This document shows, in pieces, positions 51,558 through 60,580 of a stretch of 64,000 nucleotides of DNA. A model generated the notes under the pieces. That model searched no databases, had not been told where the DNA came from, and was given only the letters and a program-made list of their open reading frames with translations. The number at the start of each line of letters is the position of its first letter. The first letter of the stretch is position 1. The stretch lies in NCBI GenBank assembly GCA_902363255.1, contig CABIZO010000001.1, positions 372,001 to 436,000 of the forward strand, given 5' to 3'. This stretch comes from Peptostreptococcaceae bacterium (lineage in GTDB: Bacteria > Bacillota > Clostridia > Peptostreptococcales > Peptostreptococcaceae). The position numbers were made by a program, and so were the translations under genes.

Positions 51558-52977
51558 TTTTGATAAAGATATATATGATTTAATTGATAATATGGAAAAC
51601 CTAGAGAAGTTAGATTTTGACTTTGAAAATATTGGAGAAGAAGAAAATTTAAGCTCTGGAGATATAGAGAAAATAAAAGAAAAAACTTACGAAAAAATAG
51701 GAAATCAAAATATTAAGAAATATAAAATTAAAAGTTTATCACGCTTTATAGCTTCCATAGTTTTAGTCGCGTTTCTTGGAACTACTGCAGTTATAGCAAT
51801 AGCAAGCCAACTACATAAATATGAGCCATCAAGTGGAAGAATAATAAAAAGTGAAACACCAATTTATACTTTAAGTGAGCCAATAACTAAAAAGTTTAAT
51901 AATGGGGAGATTACATTGACAAGTTTTATTATAAATCCAGAAGAAGAAGAGTTCCAGGCATTAGAAGAAGGATGTAATGTGAATTATGAGTATATAAAAA
52001 GAGAAGTAAGAATAAATGGAAAAGATATATTAGAAGATGATTATGAAAGCTCAGAAAATAGGGGAAGTGATTGGACTACTAGCATTGGTAGGCCTTGTGA
52101 ATACAAAGAAGGAGACAAAGTTGAATATTCTGTGATACTAAAAGATAAATCAGGAAAGGAGACTACAATTAATTTTGAGATAACTCCAAGTGAAGCAACT
52201 TCTGTAGAAGAGTATAATAGAAACTTGCCTAACTCCACAAATAATAATGTTACTATAAGTGCTATGACAAAAGAAGAAAAGAATATGCTATATGCAGATT
52301 TAATAGCAATTTCTACTAAAGAAAATATGAATTTTGAAATAGATAGTTTTGGTGATTACAATTTTGAAAATAATAAAGTAAACATATTTTTAACTGATGT
52401 AAAAGGTAAAAAAGTAAAAGCAGAAGCAGTAGAAAATAGCGATGGAAGTAAAATTAAGTTTAATACAGAAGGTTTACAAAAACCATTTATTATAGAAATA
52501 AATGAATTAAATGTTTGTTCGAATGATTTAAAAGGTGAGGTGATAACTTTGCCTGACTTAAATATTAATGAAGAAAAAAGTATTAATAAACTTATAGACA
52601 TAGAAGATAAAAGTAATTATTTAACTAAAGAAAGTTCAAAAGTTTTATTAAAAAGCGTAAAAAGGGTAGATGGTAAAGAAACAAATAATTATAAATTAAC
52701 TTTTGATTATCCTGACAATGAAACATCAGCTATAAAAATAAAGGGAGTAGATATTCAGCCTGATATATCATTGATTGAATTAATTAAAGGTATGATAAGC
52801 ACATATAATCCTATGAATTTATCAGGAACAAGCCAACAATTATCAGAAGATGGAATTTATAAAGAAATTAACTTAGAATTCTCGAATAAAGATAATAAAG
52901 AACATGTGAAACCAAAGTTTGAGATAAGAGGATATGCTTATATCATAGAAGGGCCTTGGAAACTGGAGATTAAATAA
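51541..52977 (+). CDS. Membrane-anchored anti-sigma factor-like protein
   Basis: A 478-residue single-pass protein: acidic cytosolic N-terminus (about 1-65, presumed sigma-binding), one membrane segment near 69-89 (IASIVLVAFLGTTAVIAIAS), then a large extracellular domain of about 385 residues rich in Glu, Asn and Ser with beta-like stretches. The layout resembles DUF4179-type anti-sigma proteins; domain assignment is tentative. It is coupled to the sigma gene by a 17-nt overlap. It is followed by a dispersed repeat rather than a classical terminator. Confidence 0.75.
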   Translation: MKDKNNFDKDIYDLIDNMENLEKLDFDFENIGEEENLSSGDIEKIKEKTYEKIGNQNIKKYKIKSLSRFIASIVLVAFLGTTAVIAIASQLHKYEPSSGRIIKSETPIYTLSEPITKKFNNGEITLTSFIINPEEEEFQALEEGCNVNYEYIKREVRINGKDILEDDYESSENRGSDWTTSIGRPCEYKEGDKVEYSVILKDKSGKETTINFEITPSEATSVEEYNRNLPNSTNNNVTISAMTKEEKNMLYADLIAISTKENMNFEIDSFGDYNFENNKVNIFLTDVKGKKVKAEAVENSDGSKIKFNTEGLQKPFIIEINELNVCSNDLKGEVITLPDLNINEEKSINKLIDIEDKSNYLTKESSKVLLKSVKRVDGKETNNYKLTFDYPDNETSAIKIKGVDIQPDISLIELIKGMISTYNPMNLSGTSQQLSEDGIYKEINLEFSNKDNKEHVKPKFEIRGYAYIIEGPWKLEIK

Positions 52978-53284
52978 AGTAGATTTGTTAGCATAGTATA
53001 TTAATAAGTGTAAATTTTGAGCAAGGTCGTTGCCTGAAGTGGTAACGAAGGCATCTCGTTTGAGTAACGGATTTATCCGAAGCGATAACAAGGATAAATC
53101 GTTGACGATATGTTTCTCAATTTTAGCGACATGAAGTGTTTCGCCGACACGTTGCTCAGGCGAAGCGAATTTTTTATTTAATTTTATCTATTATATTATG
53201 TGAAAATAATAATATATTTATAGTAGGGGAACTTGCAGATTGATAATTTATCAACAAAAGGTTATAAATGAAAGGATGAAGATA
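52978..53284. other. Intergenic region before glyA
   Basis: Nearly all of it is repeat copy C (53003-53180) plus an AT-rich 100-nt leader for glyA. A minus-strand frame reading RDAFVTTSGNDLAQNL is the translated repeat, not a gene. Confidence 0.6.
53003..53180 (+). repeat. Dispersed intergenic repeat, copy C
   Basis: Contains TAAATTTTGAGCAAGGTCG, TTGCCTGAAGTGGTAACG, AAGGCATCTCGTTTGAG and the end GCGAAGCGAATTTTTTAT, matching copy B. Between them is an insert of about 80 nt with nested palindromes (CGGATTTATCCG; GGATAAATCG) not found in B. Confidence 0.75.
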
Positions 53285-54526
53285 ATGTTTGAAAATTTAA
53301 AACAAGTTGACGTGGAAGTTTATAACAGTATGAAGAGAGAATTGCTTAGACAGCAAAGAAATATAGAGTTGATAGCATCAGAAAATATAGTATCAATGGC
53401 AGTTATGGAAACTATGGGAAGTCACTTGACTAATAAATATGCAGAAGGATACTCCGGTAACAGATATTATGGAGGATGTGTACATATTGATGAAGTGGAG
53501 ACCTTGGCCATAGAAAGGATGAAGAAAATCTTTGGTGCAGAACATGCAAATGTACAACCTCACTCTGGAGCAAATGCGAATATAGCAGTTTATTTTGCCA
53601 TGTTAAAACCAGGAGACAAAGTAATGGGAATGAATTTATCACAAGGTGGGCATTTAACTCATGGTTCTCCAGCTAATATATCTGGACAGTATTTTGAATT
53701 TCATGAATATGGAGTAACTAAAGATGGATTTATTGATTATGATGATGTAAGAAAAATTGCTCATGAAGTAAAACCTAAGTTAATTGTAGCAGGTGCAAGT
53801 GCTTATCCTAGGGCAATTAATTTTAAGAAATTTAGGGAAATAGCTGATGAGGTTGGAGCATTGCTAATGGTTGATATGGCTCATATTGCAGGTCTTGTGG
53901 CAGCTGGTTTGCATGAAAATCCATGTGAGGTAGCTGATTTTGTAACAAGCACAACACATAAGACTTTAAGAGGACCGCGTGGAGGTATAATTCTTTGTAA
54001 AGAAAAGTATGCTAAAGCCATAGATAAGGCTATATTCCCAGGAACTCAGGGAGGACCGTTAGAACACATAATTGCTTCAAAAGCTGTTTGTTTTAAGGAA
54101 GCTTTAAGTGATGAATTTAAAGAATATCAAAATCAAGTTGTGAAAAACTGTAAGAAATTAGCTGAAGAACTTATGAAAAGAGACTTTAGACTATTAACTG
54201 GAGGCACAGATAATCACTTAATATTATTAGATTTAACTAATAAAAATATTACAGGAAAAGAAGCTGAAAAAAGACTGGATGAAGCTTATATAACTACAAA
54301 CAAAAATGCAATTCCTTTTGATCCAAATGGTGCAAATGTGACTAGTGGAATAAGAGTAGGTACTGCAGCAGTTACAACAAGAGGAATGAAAGAGGAAGAC
54401 ATGGAAGTTATAGCAGAAGCAATAGATTTATGTTTAACTTATGATTTAGAGGAGAAGGCTAGAGCGTTAGTTGTTGGACTTACGGAAAAATACCCTTTAT
54501 ATGAGGAATATAACTTAATGGACTAA
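53285..54526 (+). CDS. glyA: Serine hydroxymethyltransferase
   Basis: A 413-residue PLP enzyme that interconverts serine and glycine with tetrahydrofolate. Lys226 in STTHKTLRGPRGG binds PLP; IELIASENIVS near 27-37, YAEGYSGNRYYGGC, NVQPHSGANANIAVY and MVDMAHIAGLVAAG are conserved. Full length. The start at 53285 follows AAAGGATGA; longer in-frame starts (from 53240) have no RBS. It is monocistronic with a terminator after it. Confidence 0.95.
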   Translation: MFENLKQVDVEVYNSMKRELLRQQRNIELIASENIVSMAVMETMGSHLTNKYAEGYSGNRYYGGCVHIDEVETLAIERMKKIFGAEHANVQPHSGANANIAVYFAMLKPGDKVMGMNLSQGGHLTHGSPANISGQYFEFHEYGVTKDGFIDYDDVRKIAHEVKPKLIVAGASAYPRAINFKKFREIADEVGALLMVDMAHIAGLVAAGLHENPCEVADFVTSTTHKTLRGPRGGIILCKEKYAKAIDKAIFPGTQGGPLEHIIASKAVCFKEALSDEFKEYQNQVVKNCKKLAEELMKRDFRLLTGGTDNHLILLDLTNKNITGKEAEKRLDEAYITTNKNAIPFDPNGANVTSGIRVGTAAVTTRGMKEEDMEVIAEAIDLCLTYDLEEKARALVVGLTEKYPLYEEYNLMD

Positions 54527-54556
54527 TAGTGTAAAATATATATTAAGATAAGGTTA

Positions 54557-54590
54557 GGGGTATATTGTTAAAGAATATACCCCTTATTAT
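54557..54590. terminator. Terminator between convergent glyA and YhhN genes
   Basis: GGGGTATATT pairs with AATATACCCC across GTTAAAG; the T tract (TTATTAT) is modest. Confidence 0.65.
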
Positions 54591-54601
54591 GTTCAAATTT
54601 A

Positions 54602-55288
54602 TTAAAAGAATAATAAAGTAGAAGCAATTAGAATCTGACCAGTGTAATAAGTAATTAAATTTATAGCAGATAAAAATTTTTTAGGATTGCTATTAAATAA
54701 AATAAAAGATAAGACTAGATCAGATAATATGAATAATAATGCACCAATTAAAAGTAAGCATGTTGCCGTGTTTAAATTAAATAAAAGTAATAATTTTATA
54801 GACTCAAAAGTCATCAAACAAATGATGAAAGCATACATACTTGCAGGTAAAAACATATCTTTAAAGTCTATATTATTGTTAGATTTTAAAATTGATATAG
54901 CGATAAATGCTAAAATTAAAGCTACTATTAAATCTAGAATATTAAATGAACCTAAATGAGAAAAGGCTAATACATATAACACATGAGTTAGCGAAAAACT
55001 AACAAGTCCATAGAGAAAGTATTTGTTTAATGAACCATCATCATGATTCACCTTAAGCGCAAGGAACATATCTCCAAATAAAGAGAAAAAAAGACCTATG
55101 ATTAGTAATGCGAAGTAATAATAATCACCTGATGATTTTATATAAGATATTAATCCTGCAGAAATAAATAGAATACTAGTAATCGTTTTAAAAATAAATG
55201 CATAATTTTTCTTTGGTTTGTATGTGAAGTAGATTAGTGTAAATAGTGATATGAAAAATAATATTAAATTTATATAATAAGCAAGCAT
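54602..55288 (-). CDS. YhhN-family membrane protein (lysoplasmalogenase-like)
   Basis: A 228-residue membrane protein with about eight segments. The family hallmark is an acidic residue in a loop of the third segment, FFSLFGDMFLALK (near 67-79), and a second Asp in FILSDLVLSFILFN near the C-terminus. YhhN/TMEM86 members hydrolyse the vinyl-ether bond of lysoplasmalogens; clostridia make plasmalogens, so the role is plausible but inferred. The RBS is AAGGGGG. It is convergent with glyA. Confidence 0.8.
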   Translation of the reverse strand: MLAYYINLILFFISLFTLIYFTYKPKKNYAFIFKTITSILFISAGLISYIKSSGDYYYFALLIIGLFFSLFGDMFLALKVNHDDGSLNKYFLYGLVSFSLTHVLYVLAFSHLGSFNILDLIVALILAFIAISILKSNNNIDFKDMFLPASMYAFIICLMTFESIKLLLLFNLNTATCLLLIGALLFILSDLVLSFILFNSNPKKFLSAINLITYYTGQILIASTLLFF

Positions 55289-55354
55289 GACACTTATTCC
55301 CCCTTTAATATTATTATAATATGAAATATTATGATAAATTCTCTTTAAATAATC

Positions 55355-55972
55355 TTAAGAAAACTTCTTTACTAAGTTTGGCAAATATTCTTTTTTTAAT
55401 TCTAAATAATTAGCCTTTGTAAGCTCAAATCTATGAGATACAGGTATATTTTTTCTTGGTTTATATGTTTTAATGTAATGGAATCTTAAGTTATCTAGGG
55501 TTTTAGGAGTATATTTATTTTCTGAATAAGTCAAGACAACTAGTTTATTTAAATTCATTAATTCAAAACCAGTGATAAGTGTTACTATTGATAACTCTGT
55601 TGCAAGATTATTACCCCAGTATTTTGGATTTACACATATGGCTATTTCCCCTTCTTTAGCTCCAGGTCTAACATTATTAATGCCTCCATTTCCAATTACC
55701 TTTTTATCACCTTTATGGTAGGCTACATAATTTCCTACTTTCCCTTGTTTATAATTATTAATAAAAAATAATTGAACAAATCTTTTTGTATCATTCATAG
55801 TTTTATGCACCTTAAAGGGCAGATACTTTACTACTTTTTCTTGACTAAGATATTCATAAATATCAGGTACATCACTTAAAGTCGCCGGTCTAAATATAAA
55901 CTTAGGCGTTTCAATAATTTTCATCTGAGGATAGTTAGAATCATAAACTTTATATCCAAATATATTATCCAT
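55355..55972 (-). CDS. GNAT acetyltransferase, RimJ-like
   Basis: A 205-residue GNAT protein: FIFRPATLSDVPDIYEYLSQ near 27-46, GNGGINNVRPGAKEGEIAI, the acetyl-CoA loop region NPKYWGNNLATELSIVTL and LNKLVVLTYSENKYTPKTL, where one expects the late motif with Asn. Layout matches RimJ/RimL-type N-acetyltransferases; the substrate is unknown. It is in the same orientation as the YhhN gene, 66 nt upstream of it, and may share a transcript. Confidence 0.78.
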   Translation of the reverse strand: MDNIFGYKVYDSNYPQMKIIETPKFIFRPATLSDVPDIYEYLSQEKVVKYLPFKVHKTMNDTKRFVQLFFINNYKQGKVGNYVAYHKGDKKVIGNGGINNVRPGAKEGEIAICVNPKYWGNNLATELSIVTLITGFELMNLNKLVVLTYSENKYTPKTLDNLRFHYIKTYKPRKNIPVSHRFELTKANYLELKKEYLPNLVKKFS

Positions 55973-56119
55973 AATTTTGACCTCTTAATTTTAGATTTAT
56001 TTTAAAATATGAATTTTACTATTAATATGTTAAATTGATTGGTCAAATTTTAATTATATTAGAATAAGATTGAATTACAGTCATTTTTTCTATTTATTTC
56101 CATAATTATACTGTTTAAA

Positions 56120-56147
56120 TTGAATTTAAAAGTATATAAATTATAAT
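56120..56147 (+). promoter_or_regulatory. Probable sigma-A promoter for the MoxR module
   Basis: TTGAAT (56120-56125), 16 bp, TATAAT (56142-56147), 57 nt before the first gene of the module. Consensus -10 box. Confidence 0.5.
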
Positions 56148-56203
56148 GAAAAGTAATTATAATTTTATAAACTAAAAAATGATAATAGATAGGGAGGTAC
56201 AAT

Positions 56204-57019
56204 ATGGAAGAATCAAGACTTATTGAGATGATAAAGAGAAATCCTTCTATTATAACAACTATAAATAATCCAACAGACGAAATGAAGATATTAGCTCTAG
56301 AGAAAAACGGGCTTTTATTAAAAAGTATAAAGAATCCAACAAAAGAAATGGAAGAATTGGCTATAGAAAATAATGTTAGAGCAATTCAATATATAGATAA
56401 TCCAACTGAAGAAATGATGATTAAGGCTGTAAGTGAAGGATGGAGTATTTTAGATTATATAAAAAAACCAAGTGATAAAGTAATAAGATTAGCGATAGAT
56501 AAGTCGGGATGGGCGATTCAATATGTAAAAAATCCTAATGAAGAATTACAAATATTAGCAATAAGAAAGAATTATGATTCGATTAAATATATACAAAATC
56601 CATCAGAAAAAGTACAAGAGGAATCAGTTAAAATTAGTTATGATGCACTAAGATATATTAAGTCACCAAGTTTTAATACTCAGTTAGTGGCTATTAAGAG
56701 TAACGAATCAGCTATAAGGCTTATTCATGATATAGATAAACATAAAATAATGGAATTCTTGAAGGTAAATATCTTAGTTATCAAACATATTCCTAGATAT
56801 ATATATAAGGAAATAAAACTAGAAGAATTGCAAGATATATTGAAATCAGTTTTATCTAATGAGAATGTTGAGGAAAAATACGTGAGAGACTTTTTAAATT
56901 GTACGGTTATAGACAGAAATAGTGAGACTTTTACAATGGACAAGATTTTGTTTATTTATAAATATGGAAGTAAAAAAGCGAAAAAAATAGCTGTAGATGA
57001 AAAGTTAAAAATAATGTAG
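56204..57019 (+). CDS. Protein of seven 22-residue helical repeats
   Basis: A 271-residue soluble protein. Residues 22-175 are seven consecutive units of exactly 22 residues, each starting N/K/S-P-x and ending in an aromatic/Ile-x pair (NPTKEMEELAIENNVRAIQY, NPTEEMMIKAVSEGWSILDY, KPSDKVIRLAIDKSGWAIQY, NPNEELQILAIRKNYDSIKY). The tail (176-271) is non-repetitive. The units recall DUF4116-type repeats, but I cannot confirm the family. Being the first gene of the MoxR/DUF2201 module (12 nt before the ATPase), it probably serves as a partner or substrate adaptor. Confidence 0.7.
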   Translation: MEESRLIEMIKRNPSIITTINNPTDEMKILALEKNGLLLKSIKNPTKEMEELAIENNVRAIQYIDNPTEEMMIKAVSEGWSILDYIKKPSDKVIRLAIDKSGWAIQYVKNPNEELQILAIRKNYDSIKYIQNPSEKVQEESVKISYDALRYIKSPSFNTQLVAIKSNESAIRLIHDIDKHKIMEFLKVNILVIKHIPRYIYKEIKLEELQDILKSVLSNENVEEKYVRDFLNCTVIDRNSETFTMDKILFIYKYGSKKAKKIAVDEKLKIM

Positions 57020-57031
57020 GAGAGAGAGACA

Positions 57032-58159
57032 ATGAATTTTATAGATACATTAAAAAGCGTTGAGTTAGTATTATCTACTGAAGAAGTTCCTTTAGTAGTA
57101 GGAGAAAGTGGAATAGGAAAAACGGCTTTGGCTAAAAAGCTTGCTAAGAATAACAACTGGACTTTAATAACTATCGATGGAAATCTTCTTAAAGAAGGTG
57201 AAATTGGTGGTCTTCCAACAGTCGATTCCTATGAAAGTATAGATGCTAATGGCAATAAAATTGAAAAGAAAACTACAATTTATGCTGTTCACAATAAATT
57301 AAGAGAAATTGATGAAGAAATAAATGCTGGAAGAAGTGTTCTTTTATTTATAGATGAGATAAACCGTTGTGAGCATACAGTTCAACAAGAGCTTATGAAC
57401 TTAATTTTAAATAGAGAAATAAATGGATACAAATTACCAAGTAATGTGAAAATATTAGCGGCTATGAATCCATCAAGTAAATACGGATCAGATTTTGATT
57501 ATCAAGTTGTAGATATGGATGCTGCTCAAGAAAACAGATTTGTTTGGTTAAACATGGAGCCAGATTATAATCAATGGATAAAATGGGCAATAGATGCAGG
57601 TATAGAACCTAAAGTTATAGAGTTTATATCAACATTCCCAGAATATTTACACAAAATAAACGATGAAGATGTAAGAGCGACTCCAAGAAGTTATGAGAGG
57701 GTTTCTAAAACTTATAAAATGTACAAAGAACAACAAGATACTATACCAAGATCAGTATTTGTAAATGTTATAAAAGGAAATGTGGGAAAAGTAATTGCAG
57801 AAGAATTTGTAAGCTTTGTAGAGTCAAATCACAGTCCACTAATATCTTTCGATGATGTTTTCTCTGGAGAAAGTTTAAATGAAGATGTGATTGAAACAAT
57901 AAAAAATGAAAGTCATACAAGACTTTATATAAGTGCAATGAATATATTGAAAACATTAGAAAATAAAATAAATGAAGATGAAAATTCAATCTTCCTTGTA
58001 AATAGATTTGTTGAATTTTTAGGTCAATATCCAATAGACTTAATAGTTGGAATTATGAAGGATATGAAAATTAGTTATAATGAGGTATATAAAAAAGCTA
58101 TTGAAAATGAAAGTTTTGTAGATGTATATTTTCAAGCTTATAGTTCAATAAGGAGCTAA
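57032..58159 (+). CDS. MoxR-type AAA+ ATPase
   Basis: A 375-residue ATPase: Walker A GESGIGKTALAKKL (residues about 24-37), a helix with GNLLKEGEIGGLPTVDSY, Walker B LLFIDEINRCEHTVQQEL (near 107-124), sensor 1 ILAAMNPSSKYG and sensor 2 RATPRSYERVS near 219. MoxR proteins remodel or activate partners, typically VWA-domain proteins, and the next gene (2 nt away) encodes one. The C-terminal 130 residues are helical and not recognisable. The RBS is GGAGAG. Confidence 0.85.
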   Translation: MNFIDTLKSVELVLSTEEVPLVVGESGIGKTALAKKLAKNNNWTLITIDGNLLKEGEIGGLPTVDSYESIDANGNKIEKKTTIYAVHNKLREIDEEINAGRSVLLFIDEINRCEHTVQQELMNLILNREINGYKLPSNVKILAAMNPSSKYGSDFDYQVVDMDAAQENRFVWLNMEPDYNQWIKWAIDAGIEPKVIEFISTFPEYLHKINDEDVRATPRSYERVSKTYKMYKEQQDTIPRSVFVNVIKGNVGKVIAEEFVSFVESNHSPLISFDDVFSGESLNEDVIETIKNESHTRLYISAMNILKTLENKINEDENSIFLVNRFVEFLGQYPIDLIVGIMKDMKISYNEVYKKAIENESFVDVYFQAYSSIRS

Positions 58160-58161
58160 TT

Positions 58162-59565
58162 ATGGAAACTTATTTTGAAAAAGAAAGAAAGTACCTTTAT
58201 GAAAAAGCAATGGAGGTAGCCAATGTAACAGAAATGTTGAAGGCATATCGAAAGGGTGAAAAATATGAGGTACAAATGGAAGAAGAATACAATAGAGAAT
58301 TTTTTACTTTTGTTGACAAGGTAAACCTAAGTTTAATGGAAGATAAAGATAATTTCTATGGATATTTTTTATTCCAAATGGAAAAAGTAATAAGATTTGA
58401 TATGACAAGTGCAACATCTGTTAATTTCAAAGGTGCTAAATATGTAATTTATTTTAATCCAATCATATTTCTAGAACTTAATATGAAGCAGATGGAGACA
58501 ACAATTAAACATGAAATTCTTCATATAGTGTCTCAACATTTAATAAGAGGTAAAGACTTAAAGTATAAATATAGTATTCTGGCAATTAACATGGCAATGG
58601 ATGTGGTTGTAAATCAACATTTAGATTATTTGCCACCATATGCAATTACGCTTGAGTATATAAATAATAAATATAACTTAAAGTTAGATGCTTATAGAAC
58701 ATTTGAATATTATTTAGAAAAAATTCAAACAGAGTTAGATTTACAAGAAGAAAATGATGAAGGCGAAGAAATAGATAGCAATGAAAATGTTGCAATGGAG
58801 TTTGATATAGAAAAAACTCATGACTCTTGGGATGAGTCTGATGAAATAGATGAAAAAACATTAAGAGAATTTACAGAAAAAATAGCTGATAATTCACAAA
58901 AAGGAAGCGTTCCTGTTTACTTAGAAGGAATGATAAAATCTCTTAAAAATAGTAAGGGAGAACTTCCATGGAACTTGTATTTGAAAAAATTAATGGGAAC
59001 TGTGGAAGCGAATAAAAAGAAGACTATAACAAGAAGAAATAGAAGACAGCCAAATAGACTAGATCTTAGAGGAGAGCTTAGAGGTCACAAGGCAGAAATT
59101 GCTGTAGCTATTGATATAAGTGGTAGTATTAGTGATGAAGAATTTAAACAAGCAATTAAAGAAGTTCTTAGTATAGTGAAAAATTACAACCAAGAGATTA
59201 CTATAATAGAATGTGACAAAGAAATAAGACGTGCATATAAAGTAAAATCTGTAAAAGATGTAAAAGATAGAATTGCAACAGGTGGTGGAACTGCTTTTAC
59301 ACCAGTTTTTGAATATGCTAATAATAAAAAGTTAAATCTACTTGTGTATTTTACTGATGGGAAAGGTGAAGAAAGACTAAAAGTAGTACCAAGAGGGTAC
59401 AAAATTTTATGGGTTATCTCAGGAAGAGGAGATAAACTTTCGGTTCATCAACCTTATGGAGCAGTTAAAAAACTAAGTAAGGTAGAAGTAAAAGAAGAAG
59501 TTATAGATATGAACGATGTTAGAGATGATGGATATTCTATGAATAATCAGCAACCGATGTTATAA
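58162..59565 (+). CDS. DUF2201 metallopeptidase-like protein with C-terminal VWA domain
   Basis: A 467-residue protein. N-terminal DUF2201-type domain with a zincin motif HEILH (His117, Glu118, His121) preceded by NMKQMETTIK; an acidic linker (about 195-240); then a VWA-like domain with MIDAS motif AIDISGSISDEEF (Asp318, Ser320, Ser322) and ATGGGTAFTPVFEYA (Thr/Gly loop), ending LLVYFTDGKGEE. An intact HExxH suggests peptidase or metal-binding activity; family function is unknown. It is probably assembled or activated by the MoxR ATPase (inference from the general pattern). Confidence 0.82.
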   Translation: METYFEKERKYLYEKAMEVANVTEMLKAYRKGEKYEVQMEEEYNREFFTFVDKVNLSLMEDKDNFYGYFLFQMEKVIRFDMTSATSVNFKGAKYVIYFNPIIFLELNMKQMETTIKHEILHIVSQHLIRGKDLKYKYSILAINMAMDVVVNQHLDYLPPYAITLEYINNKYNLKLDAYRTFEYYLEKIQTELDLQEENDEGEEIDSNENVAMEFDIEKTHDSWDESDEIDEKTLREFTEKIADNSQKGSVPVYLEGMIKSLKNSKGELPWNLYLKKLMGTVEANKKKTITRRNRRQPNRLDLRGELRGHKAEIAVAIDISGSISDEEFKQAIKEVLSIVKNYNQEITIIECDKEIRRAYKVKSVKDVKDRIATGGGTAFTPVFEYANNKKLNLLVYFTDGKGEERLKVVPRGYKILWVISGRGDKLSVHQPYGAVKKLSKVEVKEEVIDMNDVRDDGYSMNNQQPML

Positions 59566-59602
59566 ATATATTTGAGATAAAATAATTTAAAAGATAGATG
59601 AC

Positions 59603-59637
59603 AAATAGGGTATATCCTCATGGATATACCCTATTTA
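59603..59637. terminator. Bidirectional terminator after the MoxR module
   Basis: AAATAGGGTATATCC and GGATATACCCTATTT form a 15-bp perfect stem with loop TCAT. It is shared with the convergent TDT gene. Confidence 0.85.
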
Positions 59638-60570
59638 TTATTCAGTAGTTAATTTACTTTTCTTTTCAACAGGTATAATAAACATTAAAAACCTTACCAA
59701 TGTATAAACTACAAGTATAGTAGCTATAAGTGTTTGAAGTATAACAAGATAACTTATAAATGGTATGGAATAACCCATATTACCTAAACAAGCCATAGTC
59801 ATTTTCATTCCAATTGCGCTTATAACAAATGGGAATGTAAAAGCAGCATAACTTGGGAAGAAAGGCATTTTTAAATATTTAGGTAATTGGAATAATACTA
59901 CTATATAAATTACTAATGATAAAACTGCTAAAAATCCAATCATCGCTACTGATTTTGGTTGAACTGATTGAATATATCCAGCAAGACAAAGACTAACCGG
60001 AGCAGCATATATACAAAATAGTGGTTGTGCTGGTGGTGGGACTTCTTTATATTTTATGTATCTATTTGTGACTACTACAAGTAGAATTAAACAAGAAATA
60101 AAACCAAACCAGAAGGTCATTGTTCCTATATTTGTTTTTTCAAATACTGGAGCTGAAACACTGGCAACAGCAATTCCTACATAAACTATGTAATAACTAG
60201 TAAATACTTTTTTTATATCAAAATTAAATATAAATTGTTTTGTAAAATATATAATTAAAGCAATATGTAATGCTATTGCAAAGTACCAAATATAAATAGC
60301 GCTAGTTCCAATGTAAGGCTTTATATAAGTAGATAAAAGCATTAAAGCCATAGGGAAAGTACCAGATACACTAGCCATAATTGGATTTTTCATATCTTCT
60401 TTTATCATAGAAGGATATAAAATACACTTAAATATTAATAACAATCCTAGTATTGCACAAATAAGACCGCACACTAGTCTAATGGGCTCAGAGTAACTTT
60501 GAAGCAGATTACCTAAAGCTGCAAATCCAAGCATTACTCCAGCTATTGGAAGTGGTATTTTTTTTATCAT
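59638..60570 (-). CDS. TDT-family transporter (TehA/SLAC1-like)
   Basis: A 310-residue membrane protein with ten hydrophobic segments, opening IKKIPLPIAGVMLGFAALGN, which is typical of the tellurite-resistance/dicarboxylate transporter family, and with SVSGTFPMALMLLSTYIKPY near 65-85. TDT members are anion channels or dicarboxylate carriers; the substrate is unknown. The start at 60570 uses AGGAG 8 nt upstream; the longer start at 60588 overlaps the RBS region. It follows the C_GCAxxG_C_C gene with a 10-nt gap, so the two are co-transcribed. Confidence 0.82.
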   Translation of the reverse strand: MIKKIPLPIAGVMLGFAALGNLLQSYSEPIRLVCGLICAILGLLLIFKCILYPSMIKEDMKNPIMASVSGTFPMALMLLSTYIKPYIGTSAIYIWYFAIALHIALIIYFTKQFIFNFDIKKVFTSYYIVYVGIAVASVSAPVFEKTNIGTMTFWFGFISCLILLVVVTNRYIKYKEVPPPAQPLFCIYAAPVSLCLAGYIQSVQPKSVAMIGFLAVLSLVIYIVVLFQLPKYLKMPFFPSYAAFTFPFVISAIGMKMTMACLGNMGYSIPFISYLVILQTLIATILVVYTLVRFLMFIIPVEKKSKLTTE

Positions 60571-60580
60571 TTTTCGACTC

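Noticed and set aside
52873..53091. A minus-strand 72-codon frame overlapping the anti-sigma gene end
   Set aside because: Its first half is repeat copy C and its second half is antisense to a clear coding region. No RBS.
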